From assembly GCF_000519005.1 (NCBI RefSeq), contig NZ_JAER01000006.1, positions 62,001-126,000 of the forward strand: a stretch of DNA of 64,000 nucleotides. The letters run 5' to 3'. Every line of letters starts with the position of its first letter. Position 1 is the stretch's first letter. Below the pieces are notes generated by a model. The model did no database searches. It saw nothing but the letters and a program-made list of their open reading frames with translations, and had not been told where the DNA came from. This DNA comes from Nocardioides sp. J54. GTDB lineage: Bacteria; Actinomycetota; Actinomycetes; Propionibacteriales; Nocardioidaceae. This document shows positions 1 to 8,847 of this stretch, piece by piece. The position numbers were made by a program, and so were the translations under genes.

Positions 1-452
1 AGCTCGTGGCCGGCGTAGTAGCCGAAGTCGGGGACCTCGACGTAGCCCTCACTGAGGTAGAGGCTGATCGCCTCCGGCTGCTTGAGGCCGGTCTCGAGGA
101 CGGCGAGGTCGTGGCCGGCAGCGGCAGCCGTCGCCTCCAGCTCGCGCAGCACCCTGCGCGCCAGGCCGCGGTTGCGGGCCTCCGGCACGACGTACATCCG
201 CTTCACCTCGACCGCGGACGTGGCGCCGAGCTCGCGGACCGGGGAGCGGCGCCAGGCGCCGGTGGCGACCGGGGTCGCGCCGTCGTACCCGACGAGGAAG
301 AGGCCCTCCGGCGGGTCGAAGACGGTCGGGTCGATCGGCGCCTCGTCGGGCGAGCCGTAGCGCTCGGCGTACTCCTGCTGGACGCGGTCGACCAGCAGGG
401 TGGCGTCGGCGTGGAGGTAGCCGACCGGACGGAGCTCGAGCGAGGCTTGCAT
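1..452 (-). CDS. GNAT family N-acetyltransferase (partial, C-terminus off left edge)
   Basis: The reading frame starts at ATG 452 on the minus strand and runs off the left edge, leaving about 150 residues. The acetyl-CoA binding signature of the GNAT fold is visible as R-N-R-G-L-A around residue 95, preceded by the beta-strand segment VKRMYVVPEARNR and followed by an alpha helix and a FGYYAGHE-type C-terminal segment. This is enough for a small-molecule or protein N-acetyltransferase, but the acyl acceptor cannot be predicted. It is divergent to serC across a 104-bp gap that contains the palindrome AAACCGGTTT (457-466). Confidence 0.85.
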   Translation of the reverse strand, partial: MQASLELRPVGYLHADATLLVDRVQQEYAERYGSPDEAPIDPTVFDPPEGLFLVGYDGATPVATGAWRRSPVRELGATSAVEVKRMYVVPEARNRGLARRVLRELEATAAAAGHDLAVLETGLKQPEAISLYLSEGYVEVPDFGYYAGHE

Positions 453-508
453 GGCGAAACCGGTTTAGCACCGGCGTCACCTGCCTGTCACACTGGTTTC
501 ACCCCTGA

Positions 509-1678
<1,170 letters not shown>

Positions 1679-1692
1679 GCCTCGGTGGGTGG

Positions 1693-1801
1693 GGGTTTCA
1701 CCACCTGGGTGGTGAAACCCCTGCCTGGCGCAGGAAATCCGGGCCGGATCGGCGAGTTTCGTGTGCCCAGTCCCGTAGTTTCACCACCTAGGCGGTGAAA
1801 C
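1693..1801. repeat. Paired palindromic element at convergent junction serC / 1829 gene
   Basis: Two near-identical hairpins lie 57 bp apart between convergent genes. The first (1693-1720) has perfect 13-bp arms, GGGTTTCACCACC and its complement, with a 2-nt centre. The second (1778-1801) repeats GTTTCACCACCT..GGTGAAAC with one mismatched pair. Either can form a strong stem on both strands. The element may act as a bidirectional terminator, be a REP-like mobile unit, or both. Similar stem designs with different sequence occur at 19733, 42181 and 61515. Confidence 0.7.
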
Positions 1802-1828
1802 CCCGCCCCGCCAGCCCCCGCACGACCC

Positions 1829-2104
1829 TCAGGCCATCACGTCCACCCGAGGGGCTCCGAGCGCGACCATCAGGTCGCGTCGGGCCTCCCCGGTCACGGC
1901 GCCCGGCGTGGAGAGGGCCTCGGCGACGGAGCGCCGGAGGTCCTTGGCCTCGTGGAAGTGGTGGAGGGCGGCAGAGCGCCACTCCTCGATGTCCGGCCCC
2001 ATCTCCGGCATCGGGTCCACGACGACGGGCGTGCGGAGGACGAAGGCCCCGCACAGGAGCGCGAACCCGGTCAGCAGCACCGCGGTGGTCAGCTCGATCG
2101 GCAT
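1829..2104 (-). CDS. Small single-span membrane protein, unknown function
   Basis: 91-residue protein starting at ATG 2104 with GAGGAGA just upstream. One hydrophobic segment at residues 6-26 (TTAVLLTGFALLCGAFVLR) is followed by a soluble, Glu/Arg/Ala-rich helical tail. I do not recognise a family. The N-in or N-out topology cannot be fixed from the sequence. It is a lone gene, convergent with serC, with a palindromic element between their 3' ends. Confidence 0.6.
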   Translation of the reverse strand: MPIELTTAVLLTGFALLCGAFVLRTPVVVDPMPEMGPDIEEWRSAALHHFHEAKDLRRSVAEALSTPGAVTGEARRDLMVALGAPRVDVMA

Positions 2105-2184
2105 GGTCGTCTCCTCTTCTCCTCGCCTGCGTCGGTGACCGGACCAACGCGGGTCCGCAGGGGAGGTGACGATCGGACGACGAA

Positions 2185-2203
2185 ATCGGGACGAAGTCCC
2201 GAT
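2185..2203 (-). terminator. Rho-independent terminator after macrodomain gene
   Basis: Stem ATCGGGAC / GTCCCGAT with a three-base loop, 17 bp downstream of the macrodomain stop codon. On the minus strand it is followed by a short T-rich run (TTTCGTCGTC). It fits the end of the topoisomerase-DUF1905-macrodomain transcript. Confidence 0.65.
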
Positions 2204-2219
2204 CACCCGCCGGAGGCGT

Positions 2220-2711
2220 TCAGAGGCGCCCCGCGACGAGCTCGTACGACGACCGGCCGAACGCGACGATGCGGGCGAGCTCGACCTGCGTGGGGGTGCC
2301 GCGCAGGGTCTCGAGGGCGGCGTCGACCGCGTCCTCCTTCGGCCAGCCGTAGATGCCGGCGCTGACGAGCGGGAAGGCGAGGCTGCGGGCGCCGAGCTCG
2401 TCGGCGACCTCGAGGGCACGGCGGTAGCAGGAGGTCAGCAGACGGCGGTCGGTCTGCCCGATGCGGTAGTTCGGGCCGACGACGTGGATCACCCACCGGG
2501 CGGGCATGTCGCCGGCGGTGGTCCAGCCGGCGTCGCCGGTGGCGAGCCCGTCCGGGAAGCGTCGTACGCAGTCCTCGAGCACCGCCGGGCCGCCCGCCTG
2601 GTGGATGGCACCGTCGACGCCGCCACCGCCACGCATGCGGGAGTTCGCTGCGTTCACGACCGCATCGACGCGCTGCTGGGTGATGTCGCCCTCGACGACC
2701 TCGATCTCCAT
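2220..2711 (-). CDS. Macro domain (ADP-ribose binding/hydrolysing) protein
   Basis: 163-residue single macro domain. Visible motifs are GDIT (residues 8-11), NAAN (19-22), the glycine-rich catalytic loop GGGGVDGAIH (27-36), GPNY and the SAGIYG loop near the C-terminus. This is the pattern of YmdB/MacroD-type O-acetyl-ADP-ribose deacetylases and mono-ADP-ribosyl hydrolases. The start ATG 2711 is preceded by AAGGGGA. It lies 11 bp downstream of a DUF1905 gene and 330 bp downstream of a topoisomerase IB gene, probably co-transcribed. A link to DNA ADP-ribosylation repair is possible but is inference only. Confidence 0.9.
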   Translation of the reverse strand: MEIEVVEGDITQQRVDAVVNAANSRMRGGGGVDGAIHQAGGPAVLEDCVRRFPDGLATGDAGWTTAGDMPARWVIHVVGPNYRIGQTDRRLLTSCYRRALEVADELGARSLAFPLVSAGIYGWPKEDAVDAALETLRGTPTQVELARIVAFGRSSYELVAGRL

Positions 2712-2722
2712 GCCTGTCCCCT

Positions 2723-3028
2723 TCACTCGACCGTGCGGAGCCGCACCCGGCACGGTCCGCCCTCGACCAGGCCCTCCGCGGTGCGCACCGACTTCTTCAC
2801 CGGCAGCACGAACGTCTTCTGCTCGGCGCTGGGGAAGACCGACGTGCGCCACGTGCTCGCACCGATGGTCACCTCGACGCGGACGCTGCCGAAACCCTTG
2901 CGCGGCGCGACGTCGTCGATCGCGTCGGACACCTCGAACGGCAGGCTGACGAAGAACCAGCTGCTGCCCGCCTGGTCGCGCGCCTCCCAGCGCCACAGGT
3001 CCGCGGTGAACGCGAAGTCCTCATCCAC
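2723..3028 (-). CDS. DUF1905 domain protein
   Basis: 101-residue protein built almost entirely from a DUF1905-type small beta-barrel: an aromatic-rich first strand (FAFTADLWRW), a central WFFVSLP strand, and the segment KGFGSVRVEVTIG...WRTSVFP followed by LPVKKSVR. DUF1905 proteins have no established biochemical role. The GTG start at 3028 is preferred because it keeps the fold complete and sits 13 bp after the topoisomerase stop. It is probably translated from the same mRNA as the flanking topoisomerase and macrodomain genes. Confidence 0.8.
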   Translation of the reverse strand: MDEDFAFTADLWRWEARDQAGSSWFFVSLPFEVSDAIDDVAPRKGFGSVRVEVTIGASTWRTSVFPSAEQKTFVLPVKKSVRTAEGLVEGGPCRVRLRTVE

Positions 3029-3041
3029 GCGGCCGATCCTG

Positions 3042-4031
3042 TCAGCGACCTCCGACAAGGCGCAGCGTCGCCCGCTCCAGCGCGGCCCGGCGGGCATCGG
3101 GGTCCACGTCCTCGCCGGAGGTACGACGCACGGCCGCCCGGATGGTCCGGTCCGCCTCGTAGGCGTCGACCACCCGCGGGTCGACGTACGCGCTGCGGGC
3201 CAGGGCCGGCGTGTTGCCGAGGAACTCCGACACCTCCCGCATGGCCGAGGCGATCGCCCGCTTCCGTGCGGTCTTCGACGACTCCGACGCCGGGGGCGCC
3301 TCGGCGAGGGCGGCCGCGGCGAGCACGGTGCCGTGCCAGGTGCGGAAGTCCTTCGCCGACACGTCGAGCCCGCTGACGTTGCGGAGGTACTCGTTCACGT
3401 CGGTGCCGGTGACGTCCAGCAGCCGCGTGTCCTTGCGGCGACGCCGGCGCCGCTTGTCGAGCGCCTCGACCGCGACCTGGTCGTCGATCTCCACGTGGTG
3501 CTCGACGCCGGACTTGCCGGTGAACTCGAAGACCAGCTTCTCCTTCCGGCGACGCACGTGCTGCCGCTCGAGCGTGGTGAGCCCGACCGAGCCGTACTCC
3601 TCGGCGTAGATGTCGTTGCCGATGCGGAAGCAGCCCAGGTCGATGAGCCGTACGGCGAGGGCGCAGGTCGCCTTCTGCCCGAGGTCGTCCTCGCCGAGGT
3701 CGGCGAGCACCTCCTCGCGGATGCGCGGCAGGCGGCGGCCGAGCTTCACCACCCGGCGGTGCTTCTCGTCGCTGCGCCGGGTCACCCAGTCCGGGTGGTA
3801 GATGTACTGGCGGCGGCCGGCGTCGTCGGTGCCGACAGCCTGCAGGTGCCCGTTGGGGAACGGGCAGATCCAGACGTCGGTCCACGCCGGCGGGATCACC
3901 AGCGCCTTGCACCGCTCGACGTCCTCCGGATCGAGGCGCGCGCCGGACTGGTCGAGGTGCACGAAGCCACGCCCGGCACGGCGCCGGATCCAGCCCGGCT
4001 GGTCGGGTGAGCTGCGACGGAGACGGACCAC
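3042..4031 (-). CDS. DNA topoisomerase IB (poxvirus-type)
   Basis: About 329-residue type IB topoisomerase, which relaxes supercoils through a 3'-phosphotyrosyl intermediate. The N-terminal part carries the beta-rich binding domain (VIPPAWTDVWICPFPNGHLQ region, then YIYHPDW). The catalytic domain contains the conserved Arg in FRIGNDIYA, Lys in FTGKSG, Arg/His in KDFRTWHG and the candidate active Tyr in RSAYVDP. GTG 4031 (VVRLRRS) is chosen because family members begin near an RLRRS motif. An in-frame ATG at 4085 would add 18 residues, and neither start has a strong ribosome-binding site. Confidence 0.88.
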   Translation of the reverse strand: MVRLRRSSPDQPGWIRRRAGRGFVHLDQSGARLDPEDVERCKALVIPPAWTDVWICPFPNGHLQAVGTDDAGRRQYIYHPDWVTRRSDEKHRRVVKLGRRLPRIREEVLADLGEDDLGQKATCALAVRLIDLGCFRIGNDIYAEEYGSVGLTTLERQHVRRRKEKLVFEFTGKSGVEHHVEIDDQVAVEALDKRRRRRRKDTRLLDVTGTDVNEYLRNVSGLDVSAKDFRTWHGTVLAAAALAEAPPASESSKTARKRAIASAMREVSEFLGNTPALARSAYVDPRVVDAYEADRTIRAAVRRTSGEDVDPDARRAALERATLRLVGGR

Positions 4032-4157
4032 GCAGGACAGGTATCCAGTGCGGCTGGTTCCAGCCGTCCGCCCGTGCGTGACCATGCGCACCGTAGCGGT
4101 CGCACACGCGTTTGTGGTTAGGTCTTGTCGGGTCGTGACATCCGTCGGCTGTTCGTG

Positions 4158-4179
4158 GGGAACGTGACGGGACGTTCCC
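4158..4179. promoter_or_regulatory. Inverted repeat upstream of choline/betaine importer operon
   Basis: Perfect 8-bp arms GGGAACGT and ACGTTCCC separated by 6 bp, 28 bp upstream of the first permease start. The position between likely promoter and ribosome-binding site suggests an operator or a 5'-UTR hairpin for osmotic or substrate control. No regulator gene is adjacent. Confidence 0.45.
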
Positions 4180-4206
4180 GGCGGCCCACCAGGAGGTGCC
4201 CTCCCC

Positions 4207-4848
4207 GTGTGGGAGTTCATCAGTGAAAGACGCGCCAGTCTGGCCTTCGACGCCTACCAGCACACGAGCCTCGTGCTCCAGTGCGTGCTCCTCGCGACGG
4301 TGATCGCCGTCGTCGCCGCTGCCCTCATCACCCGCGCCCCGCGGCTCGAGCCGGTGGCCAACGCGGTGTCCGCGATCGGCCTCACCCTGCCGTCCCTGGC
4401 GCTGATCGGCCTGCTGATCCCGCTCTCGGGGCTGGGCACGACCACCGCCGTCGTGGCGGTGACCTTCTACGCCGTGATGCCGATCCTGCGCAACGCCGTG
4501 GTCGGCTTCGCGCAGGTCGATGCCACGCTTCTGGAGTCCGCACGCGGCATGGGGATGTCGGAGCTGCGGACGCTGACGCGCATCCGGCTGCCGCTCGCCT
4601 GGCCGGTGATCCTCGCCGGGGTCCGGGTCTCCACCCAGATGTCGATGGGCGTCGCGGCGATCGCGGCGTACGTCATCGGCCCCGGCCTCGGCAAGTACAT
4701 CTTCACCGGGCTCGCCACCGACGGCGGGGCGAACTCCGTCAACAACGCCGTCGTCGGCACGTTCGGCATCGTGCTGATCGCGCTCGTCGCCGACGCACTG
4801 CTCCTGCTCCTGGGCCGCCTGACGATCTCGAAGGGAATCCGCGCATGA
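4207..4848 (+). CDS. Choline/glycine betaine ABC importer, permease 1 (OpuCB/ProW-like)
   Basis: 213-residue inner-membrane permease with five to six predicted helices and the ProW-type EAA loop (LLESARGMGMSELRTLTRIRLPLAWP). It is typical of OpuBB/OpuCB permeases of betaine, carnitine or choline importers. The GTG 4207 start has a strong AGGAGG at about 4191. Its stop codon overlaps the ATPase start (ATGA at 4845-4848), so translation is coupled. It forms a four-gene transporter with a second, distinct permease at 6022. Confidence 0.9.
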   Translation: MWEFISERRASLAFDAYQHTSLVLQCVLLATVIAVVAAALITRAPRLEPVANAVSAIGLTLPSLALIGLLIPLSGLGTTTAVVAVTFYAVMPILRNAVVGFAQVDATLLESARGMGMSELRTLTRIRLPLAWPVILAGVRVSTQMSMGVAAIAAYVIGPGLGKYIFTGLATDGGANSVNNAVVGTFGIVLIALVADALLLLLGRLTISKGIRA

Positions 4849-6029
4849 CCACCACCGAGGGTGCACCCGACGACACCGCCCACAACGACGACACCTCCCG
4901 CGAGATCAGCGGTGCGGAGCTGGTGCTGACCGACGTCGTCAAGAAGTACCCCGGCCAGAAGACGGCCGCGGTCGAGGGCCTGTCCCTCACCATCCCCGCC
5001 GGCGAGATCGTGATGTTCATCGGGCCGTCCGGCTGCGGCAAGACGACCTCGCTGAAGATGATCAACCGGCTGATCGAGCCGACGTCCGGCACGATCACCA
5101 TCGACGGCAAGGACATCCGCCAGCAGGACGAGAACGAGCTGCGTCGCCACATCGGCTACGTCATCCAGGGCGGCAGCCTGTTCCCGCACATGACGGTGGA
5201 GAAGAACATCGCCATCGTGCCGAGGCTGCTCGGCTGGGACGCCGACCGCATCGAGGAGCGGGTCACCGACCTGCTCGACCTGGTCGGCCTCGAGCCGGCG
5301 CGCTACCGCCACCGCTACCCGCGCGAGCTCTCCGGCGGCCAGCAGCAGCGCGTCGGCGTGGCCCGCGGCCTCGCGGCCGACCCGCCGGTGATCTTGATGG
5401 ACGAACCCTTCGGTGCGGTCGACCCGATCACCCGGCAGCGGCTGCAGGACGAGCTGCTCAGCATCCAGCGCGAGCTGCGCAAGACGATCGTCTGCGTCAC
5501 GCACGACATCGACGAGGCGATCAAGCTCGGCGACCGGATCCTGATCCTCCAGGAGGGCGCGAGGATCGCGCAGTACGACACCCCGGAGACCATCCTCAGC
5601 GCGCCGGCCAACGACTTCGTCGCCGACTTCGTCGGCGCCGGCTCGTCGCTGAAGGCGCTCAGCCTGGCCCGGGTCTCCGACGTCGAGCTCCGCCAGCCCA
5701 CCACCGCACGCGTCGGCGAGTCGACCGCGGAGGCGCGCAAGAGGGCCGAGGCGAACGGCGACACCGCCGTCGTCGTCCTCGACGACCGCGGCCGGCCACG
5801 CGGTTGGCCGTGGCTGCGGCAGCTGCGCGGGGAGACGATCATCGTCCCCGACCACGAGGTCAACGACGTCGACGAGCGGTCCACGCTCAACGACGCGCTC
5901 GACACGATGCTGTCGAGCAGCCACGGCGCCGCGATCGTCACCGGGCGCCGCGGCCAGTACCTCGGCGTGGTCGACTTCGCCGCGGTCACCGAGCAGATCC
6001 GCGCGATGGAGGAGCAGGCCGGTGGCTGA
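4845..6029 (+). CDS. Choline/glycine betaine ABC importer, ATPase with CBS domain (OpuCA/ProV-like)
   Basis: 394-residue ABC ATPase. After a ~25-residue acidic leader come Walker A IGPSGCGKTTS, the ABC signature LSGGQQQRV, Walker B VILMDEPFG and the switch His in CVTHDID. The C-terminal 130 residues contain a CBS-like module (HGAAIVTGRRGQYLGVVDF). In OpuA/OpuC systems the CBS module senses ionic strength or cyclic-di-AMP; here only one clear CBS half is visible. Overlapping ATGA and GTG junctions link it to both permeases. Confidence 0.92.
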   Translation: MTTTEGAPDDTAHNDDTSREISGAELVLTDVVKKYPGQKTAAVEGLSLTIPAGEIVMFIGPSGCGKTTSLKMINRLIEPTSGTITIDGKDIRQQDENELRRHIGYVIQGGSLFPHMTVEKNIAIVPRLLGWDADRIEERVTDLLDLVGLEPARYRHRYPRELSGGQQQRVGVARGLAADPPVILMDEPFGAVDPITRQRLQDELLSIQRELRKTIVCVTHDIDEAIKLGDRILILQEGARIAQYDTPETILSAPANDFVADFVGAGSSLKALSLARVSDVELRQPTTARVGESTAEARKRAEANGDTAVVVLDDRGRPRGWPWLRQLRGETIIVPDHEVNDVDERSTLNDALDTMLSSSHGAAIVTGRRGQYLGVVDFAAVTEQIRAMEEQAGG

Positions 6030-6822
6030 GCCCACGACCGTCACGCCCACCGCGCCCGCGACCGAGTCCGCGCCCCGCGGCCGGCTGACCCGCGAGGCCC
6101 TGCTGATGCTGGTCCTGCCGCCCGTCGTCGTGCTGCTGGTCTTCGGCGCCTGGGTCTGGTGGCGCCAGACCACCGACCTGGACGTCATCGAGGCCAACCA
6201 GCTGCGCTGGTCGGAGATCCGCTCGCTGCTCGTCGAGCACGTCCAGCTCACCGTAGTGACCTCGCTGATCGTCGTCGGCATCGCCGTCCCGCTCGGCATC
6301 GTGCTCACCCGCCGTGCCTTCCGCGCCGCGGCGCCGGTGGTCGTCGGCATCGCGAACGCCGGCCAGGCCGCGCCGTCGGTCGGCCTCATCGTGCTGCTGT
6401 TCCTGTGGCTCAACGACTGGCTCAGCGGCTTCTGGATCGCGGTGATCGCGCTGAGCCTCTACGGCATCCTGCCGGTGCTGCGCAACACGATCACCGGCAT
6501 CGAGGGGGTCGACCCGACCCTCGTCGAGGCCGGACGCGGGGTCGGCATGACGACCTTCGGGACGCTGTTCCGCATCGAGCTGCAGCTCGCGCTGCCGGTG
6601 ATCATGGCCGGCGTCCGTACGTCGCTGGTGCTGGTCGTCGGCACCGCCTCGCTCGCGTGCTTCATCAACGCCGGCGGGCTCGGCGAGATGATCATCACCG
6701 GCATCACCCTGTTCAAGTACTCCCTGATGATCTCCGGCGCCCTGCTCGTCGCACTGCTCGCGCTCGTCTTCGAGTGGCTGGGACGGGTGCTGGAGCTGCT
6801 GACCCGACCGAGGGGCATCTGA
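6022..6822 (+). CDS. Choline/glycine betaine ABC importer, permease 2 (OpuCD-like)
   Basis: 266-residue permease with a longer N-terminus than permease 1, one N-terminal helix (residues 24-44) and about five more. The EAA-type loop is LVEAGRGVGMTTFGTLFRIELQLALP. GTG 6022 overlaps the ATPase stop by 8 nt and is preceded by GGAGGAG. Together with the first permease it should form the heterodimeric membrane channel of an OpuC-type importer. Confidence 0.9.
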   Translation: MAEPTTVTPTAPATESAPRGRLTREALLMLVLPPVVVLLVFGAWVWWRQTTDLDVIEANQLRWSEIRSLLVEHVQLTVVTSLIVVGIAVPLGIVLTRRAFRAAAPVVVGIANAGQAAPSVGLIVLLFLWLNDWLSGFWIAVIALSLYGILPVLRNTITGIEGVDPTLVEAGRGVGMTTFGTLFRIELQLALPVIMAGVRTSLVLVVGTASLACFINAGGLGEMIITGITLFKYSLMISGALLVALLALVFEWLGRVLELLTRPRGI

Positions 6823-6823
6823 C

Positions 6824-7819
6824 ATGCGCATGCTGCGGAACACCGCCGGTGCCGCACTGGTGGCGCTGTGCCTGGTGGCGACGCTCACCGGCTGCGGCCT
6901 GGGCACCGCGGGCGGACGGATCCTGTCCGGCTCGCTCTCCGGGCCGGTCGAGGACGTCGAGTCGCTGGAGGGGCTGCACATCGGTGTCGGCTCCAAGAAC
7001 TTCAGCGAGAACATCATCCTCGGCAAGATGGCGATCAGCCTGCTCGCCTCGGCCGGCGCCGACGTCACCGACCTCACCAACATCCCCGGCTCCGCGTCCG
7101 CGCGGGAGGCCCACCTGCAGGGCCAGATCGACGCGATGTGGGAGTACACCGGCACCGGGTGGATCGCCTACCTCGGCGAGGAGAAGCCGATCCCGGACGA
7201 GCAGGAGCAGTACGAGGCCGTCCGCAAGCGCGACCTCGACGAGAACCAGCTGGTCTGGCTGCCGCCGGCACCGATGAACAACACCTACGGCTTCGCGATG
7301 ACCCAGGCGACGAAGAAGAAGCTCGGCATCAGCAAGCTCTCGGAGCTGCCCACGGTGCCGGTCGAGGAGCGCACCTTCTGTGTCGAGTCGGAGTTCACGA
7401 ACCGCCCCGACGGCCTGCCCGGGATGCTGAAGACCTACGGCGTCCCGCAGGGCCGGCCCAACGGCGTGCCGGACGGGAACCTGAAGACCTTCCAGACCGG
7501 TGCGATCTACAGCGCCACCGACGCCGGCAAGTGCAACTTCGGCGAGGTGTTCACCACCGACGGCCGGATCAAGGCGCTCGACCTCGTTGTGCTCGAGGAC
7601 GACAAGCAGTACTTCCCGAAGTACAACGTCTCCCTCGTGGTCCGCGAGGAGGTCCTCGACGACTACCCCCAGATCGCCGACCTGTTCGCGCCGGTCTCCG
7701 AGGAGCTCACCGACGAGGAGCTCATCGAGCTCAACGCACGGGTCGACGTCGACGGCGAGGAGGCCGTCGACGTGGCCTGGGAGTGGCTGGTCGAGAAGGG
7801 GTTCGTCACCGAGGAGTGA
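6824..7819 (+). CDS. Choline/glycine betaine ABC importer, substrate-binding lipoprotein (OpuCC-like)
   Basis: 331-residue lipoprotein with a signal peptide ending in the lipobox LTGC (Cys about residue 25). The mature domain is an OpuAC-type periplasmic binding fold, opening with GVGSKNFSENIILG and including the MWEYTGTGW segment that helps build an aromatic box for quaternary amines in this family. It begins 2 nt after the permease stop. The exact ligand (choline, betaine, carnitine) is not determinable here. Confidence 0.9.
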   Translation: MRMLRNTAGAALVALCLVATLTGCGLGTAGGRILSGSLSGPVEDVESLEGLHIGVGSKNFSENIILGKMAISLLASAGADVTDLTNIPGSASAREAHLQGQIDAMWEYTGTGWIAYLGEEKPIPDEQEQYEAVRKRDLDENQLVWLPPAPMNNTYGFAMTQATKKKLGISKLSELPTVPVEERTFCVESEFTNRPDGLPGMLKTYGVPQGRPNGVPDGNLKTFQTGAIYSATDAGKCNFGEVFTTDGRIKALDLVVLEDDKQYFPKYNVSLVVREEVLDDYPQIADLFAPVSEELTDEELIELNARVDVDGEEAVDVAWEWLVEKGFVTEE

Positions 7820-7829
7820 CGGGCCGCGG

Positions 7830-7844
7830 CCCGCTGTCAGCGGG
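7830..7844. terminator. Compact hairpin at convergent gene ends
   Basis: CCCGCT-gtc-AGCGGG overlaps the stop codon of the minus-strand gene at 7837, next to the 12-bp palindrome GGGCCGCGGCCC (7821-7832). Together they fill the 17-bp gap between two convergent genes and could end transcription in both directions. Confidence 0.45.
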
Positions 7845-8847
7845 GGCGCAGCGCGCGCAGCAGCACGACGACGATGACCGCGCCGGCGACCCCGCCGAGG
7901 GCCCACGGCCACCAGTCGCGCTCCTCGGCCCGCACCGGTACGGACTCGCCGTCCTCGCCGTCCTCGCCGTCAGCACGGCTGTCGCCGTCGGTGGCGGCGT
8001 CCGCCGGCGCACCGGTCGCCGAGCCGTCGACGGCGGCCCGGACGTCGGCGGGAAGCTCGACCCGCAGGACCTCGGCGGCCTGGCCCTCCGAGCTGAGCAG
8101 CACCTCGCCGTCCGCGGTGACCGCCAGGCCCTCGCCCTGCTGCTGGGAGGGCAGGTCGAGCAGCGCGACCCGGTCCAGCGCGGGCCAGGTGTAGACGGCG
8201 GCCTGGGTGTAGTTGCGGATGATGACGTGCCGCCCGTCGGGGAAGAAGGCTCCGTCGGTGGCGATGCCGAGCACCTCGTCGACCGGCTCCAGCTCGTTGA
8301 CCCGGTCCTCGGACAGCTCCTCGGGCGCGGCGTACACGCGACCGAAGACGCCCTTGGAGACCACGTAGAGGCGGCCGGTGCCGGGCTCGGTGAGCAGCGT
8401 CTCGGCGTCGCGGGGTCCGCCGTCGTAGCTCAGCCGGTACGACGGCGCCCGCACCTCGCGATCGCCGCGCCCGACCGGCACCTTCGTCACCGTGACGGTG
8501 CGCCGGGCGGCCAGGTTGTCGCCGATGTCGCCGACCCACACGTGCCCGTCGCCGGCGGGGGCGAGCGCCTCGATGTCGGTGGCCTCGCCCTGCCACCGGG
8601 TGACCCCGACGGTCTCGCCGGTCGCCGGGTCGATGGTGAAGACGCGGTTGCTGTCGCCGGAGTCGTTGACGGTGACCGCGAGGCCGTCCTGCAGCACCAG
8701 GCCGCTGGACTCGACGACCTCGGGGTCGGCGAACGCGAACACGACCTCGGAGTCGACCGGCTCCTGGGCGACGCCGGGCGCGAGCAGCGCGACGCCGAAG
8801 GGCACGGGCAGCAGGGCGAGCAGGACCTTCTCGACCACGCGGCTCAC
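7837..8847 (-). CDS. Secreted, C-terminally anchored beta-propeller-like protein
   Basis: 336-residue protein with an N-terminal signal segment (VEKVLLALLPVPFGVALLAPGVAQ), a central region of repeated strands rich in D/G-x-hydrophobic motifs (FTIDPATGETVGVTR, VWVGDIGDN, VYTWPALDRVALLDL), an acidic linker of Asp/Gly/Glu, and a C-terminal membrane helix ending in RALRPR. This suggests an extracytoplasmic six-bladed propeller or esterase-like domain held to the membrane. The GTG 8847 start overlaps the upstream methyltransferase stop (GTGA). The function is unknown. Confidence 0.75.
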   Translation of the reverse strand: MSRVVEKVLLALLPVPFGVALLAPGVAQEPVDSEVVFAFADPEVVESSGLVLQDGLAVTVNDSGDSNRVFTIDPATGETVGVTRWQGEATDIEALAPAGDGHVWVGDIGDNLAARRTVTVTKVPVGRGDREVRAPSYRLSYDGGPRDAETLLTEPGTGRLYVVSKGVFGRVYAAPEELSEDRVNELEPVDEVLGIATDGAFFPDGRHVIIRNYTQAAVYTWPALDRVALLDLPSQQQGEGLAVTADGEVLLSSEGQAAEVLRVELPADVRAAVDGSATGAPADAATDGDSRADGEDGEDGESVPVRAEERDWWPWALGGVAGAVIVVVLLRALRPR

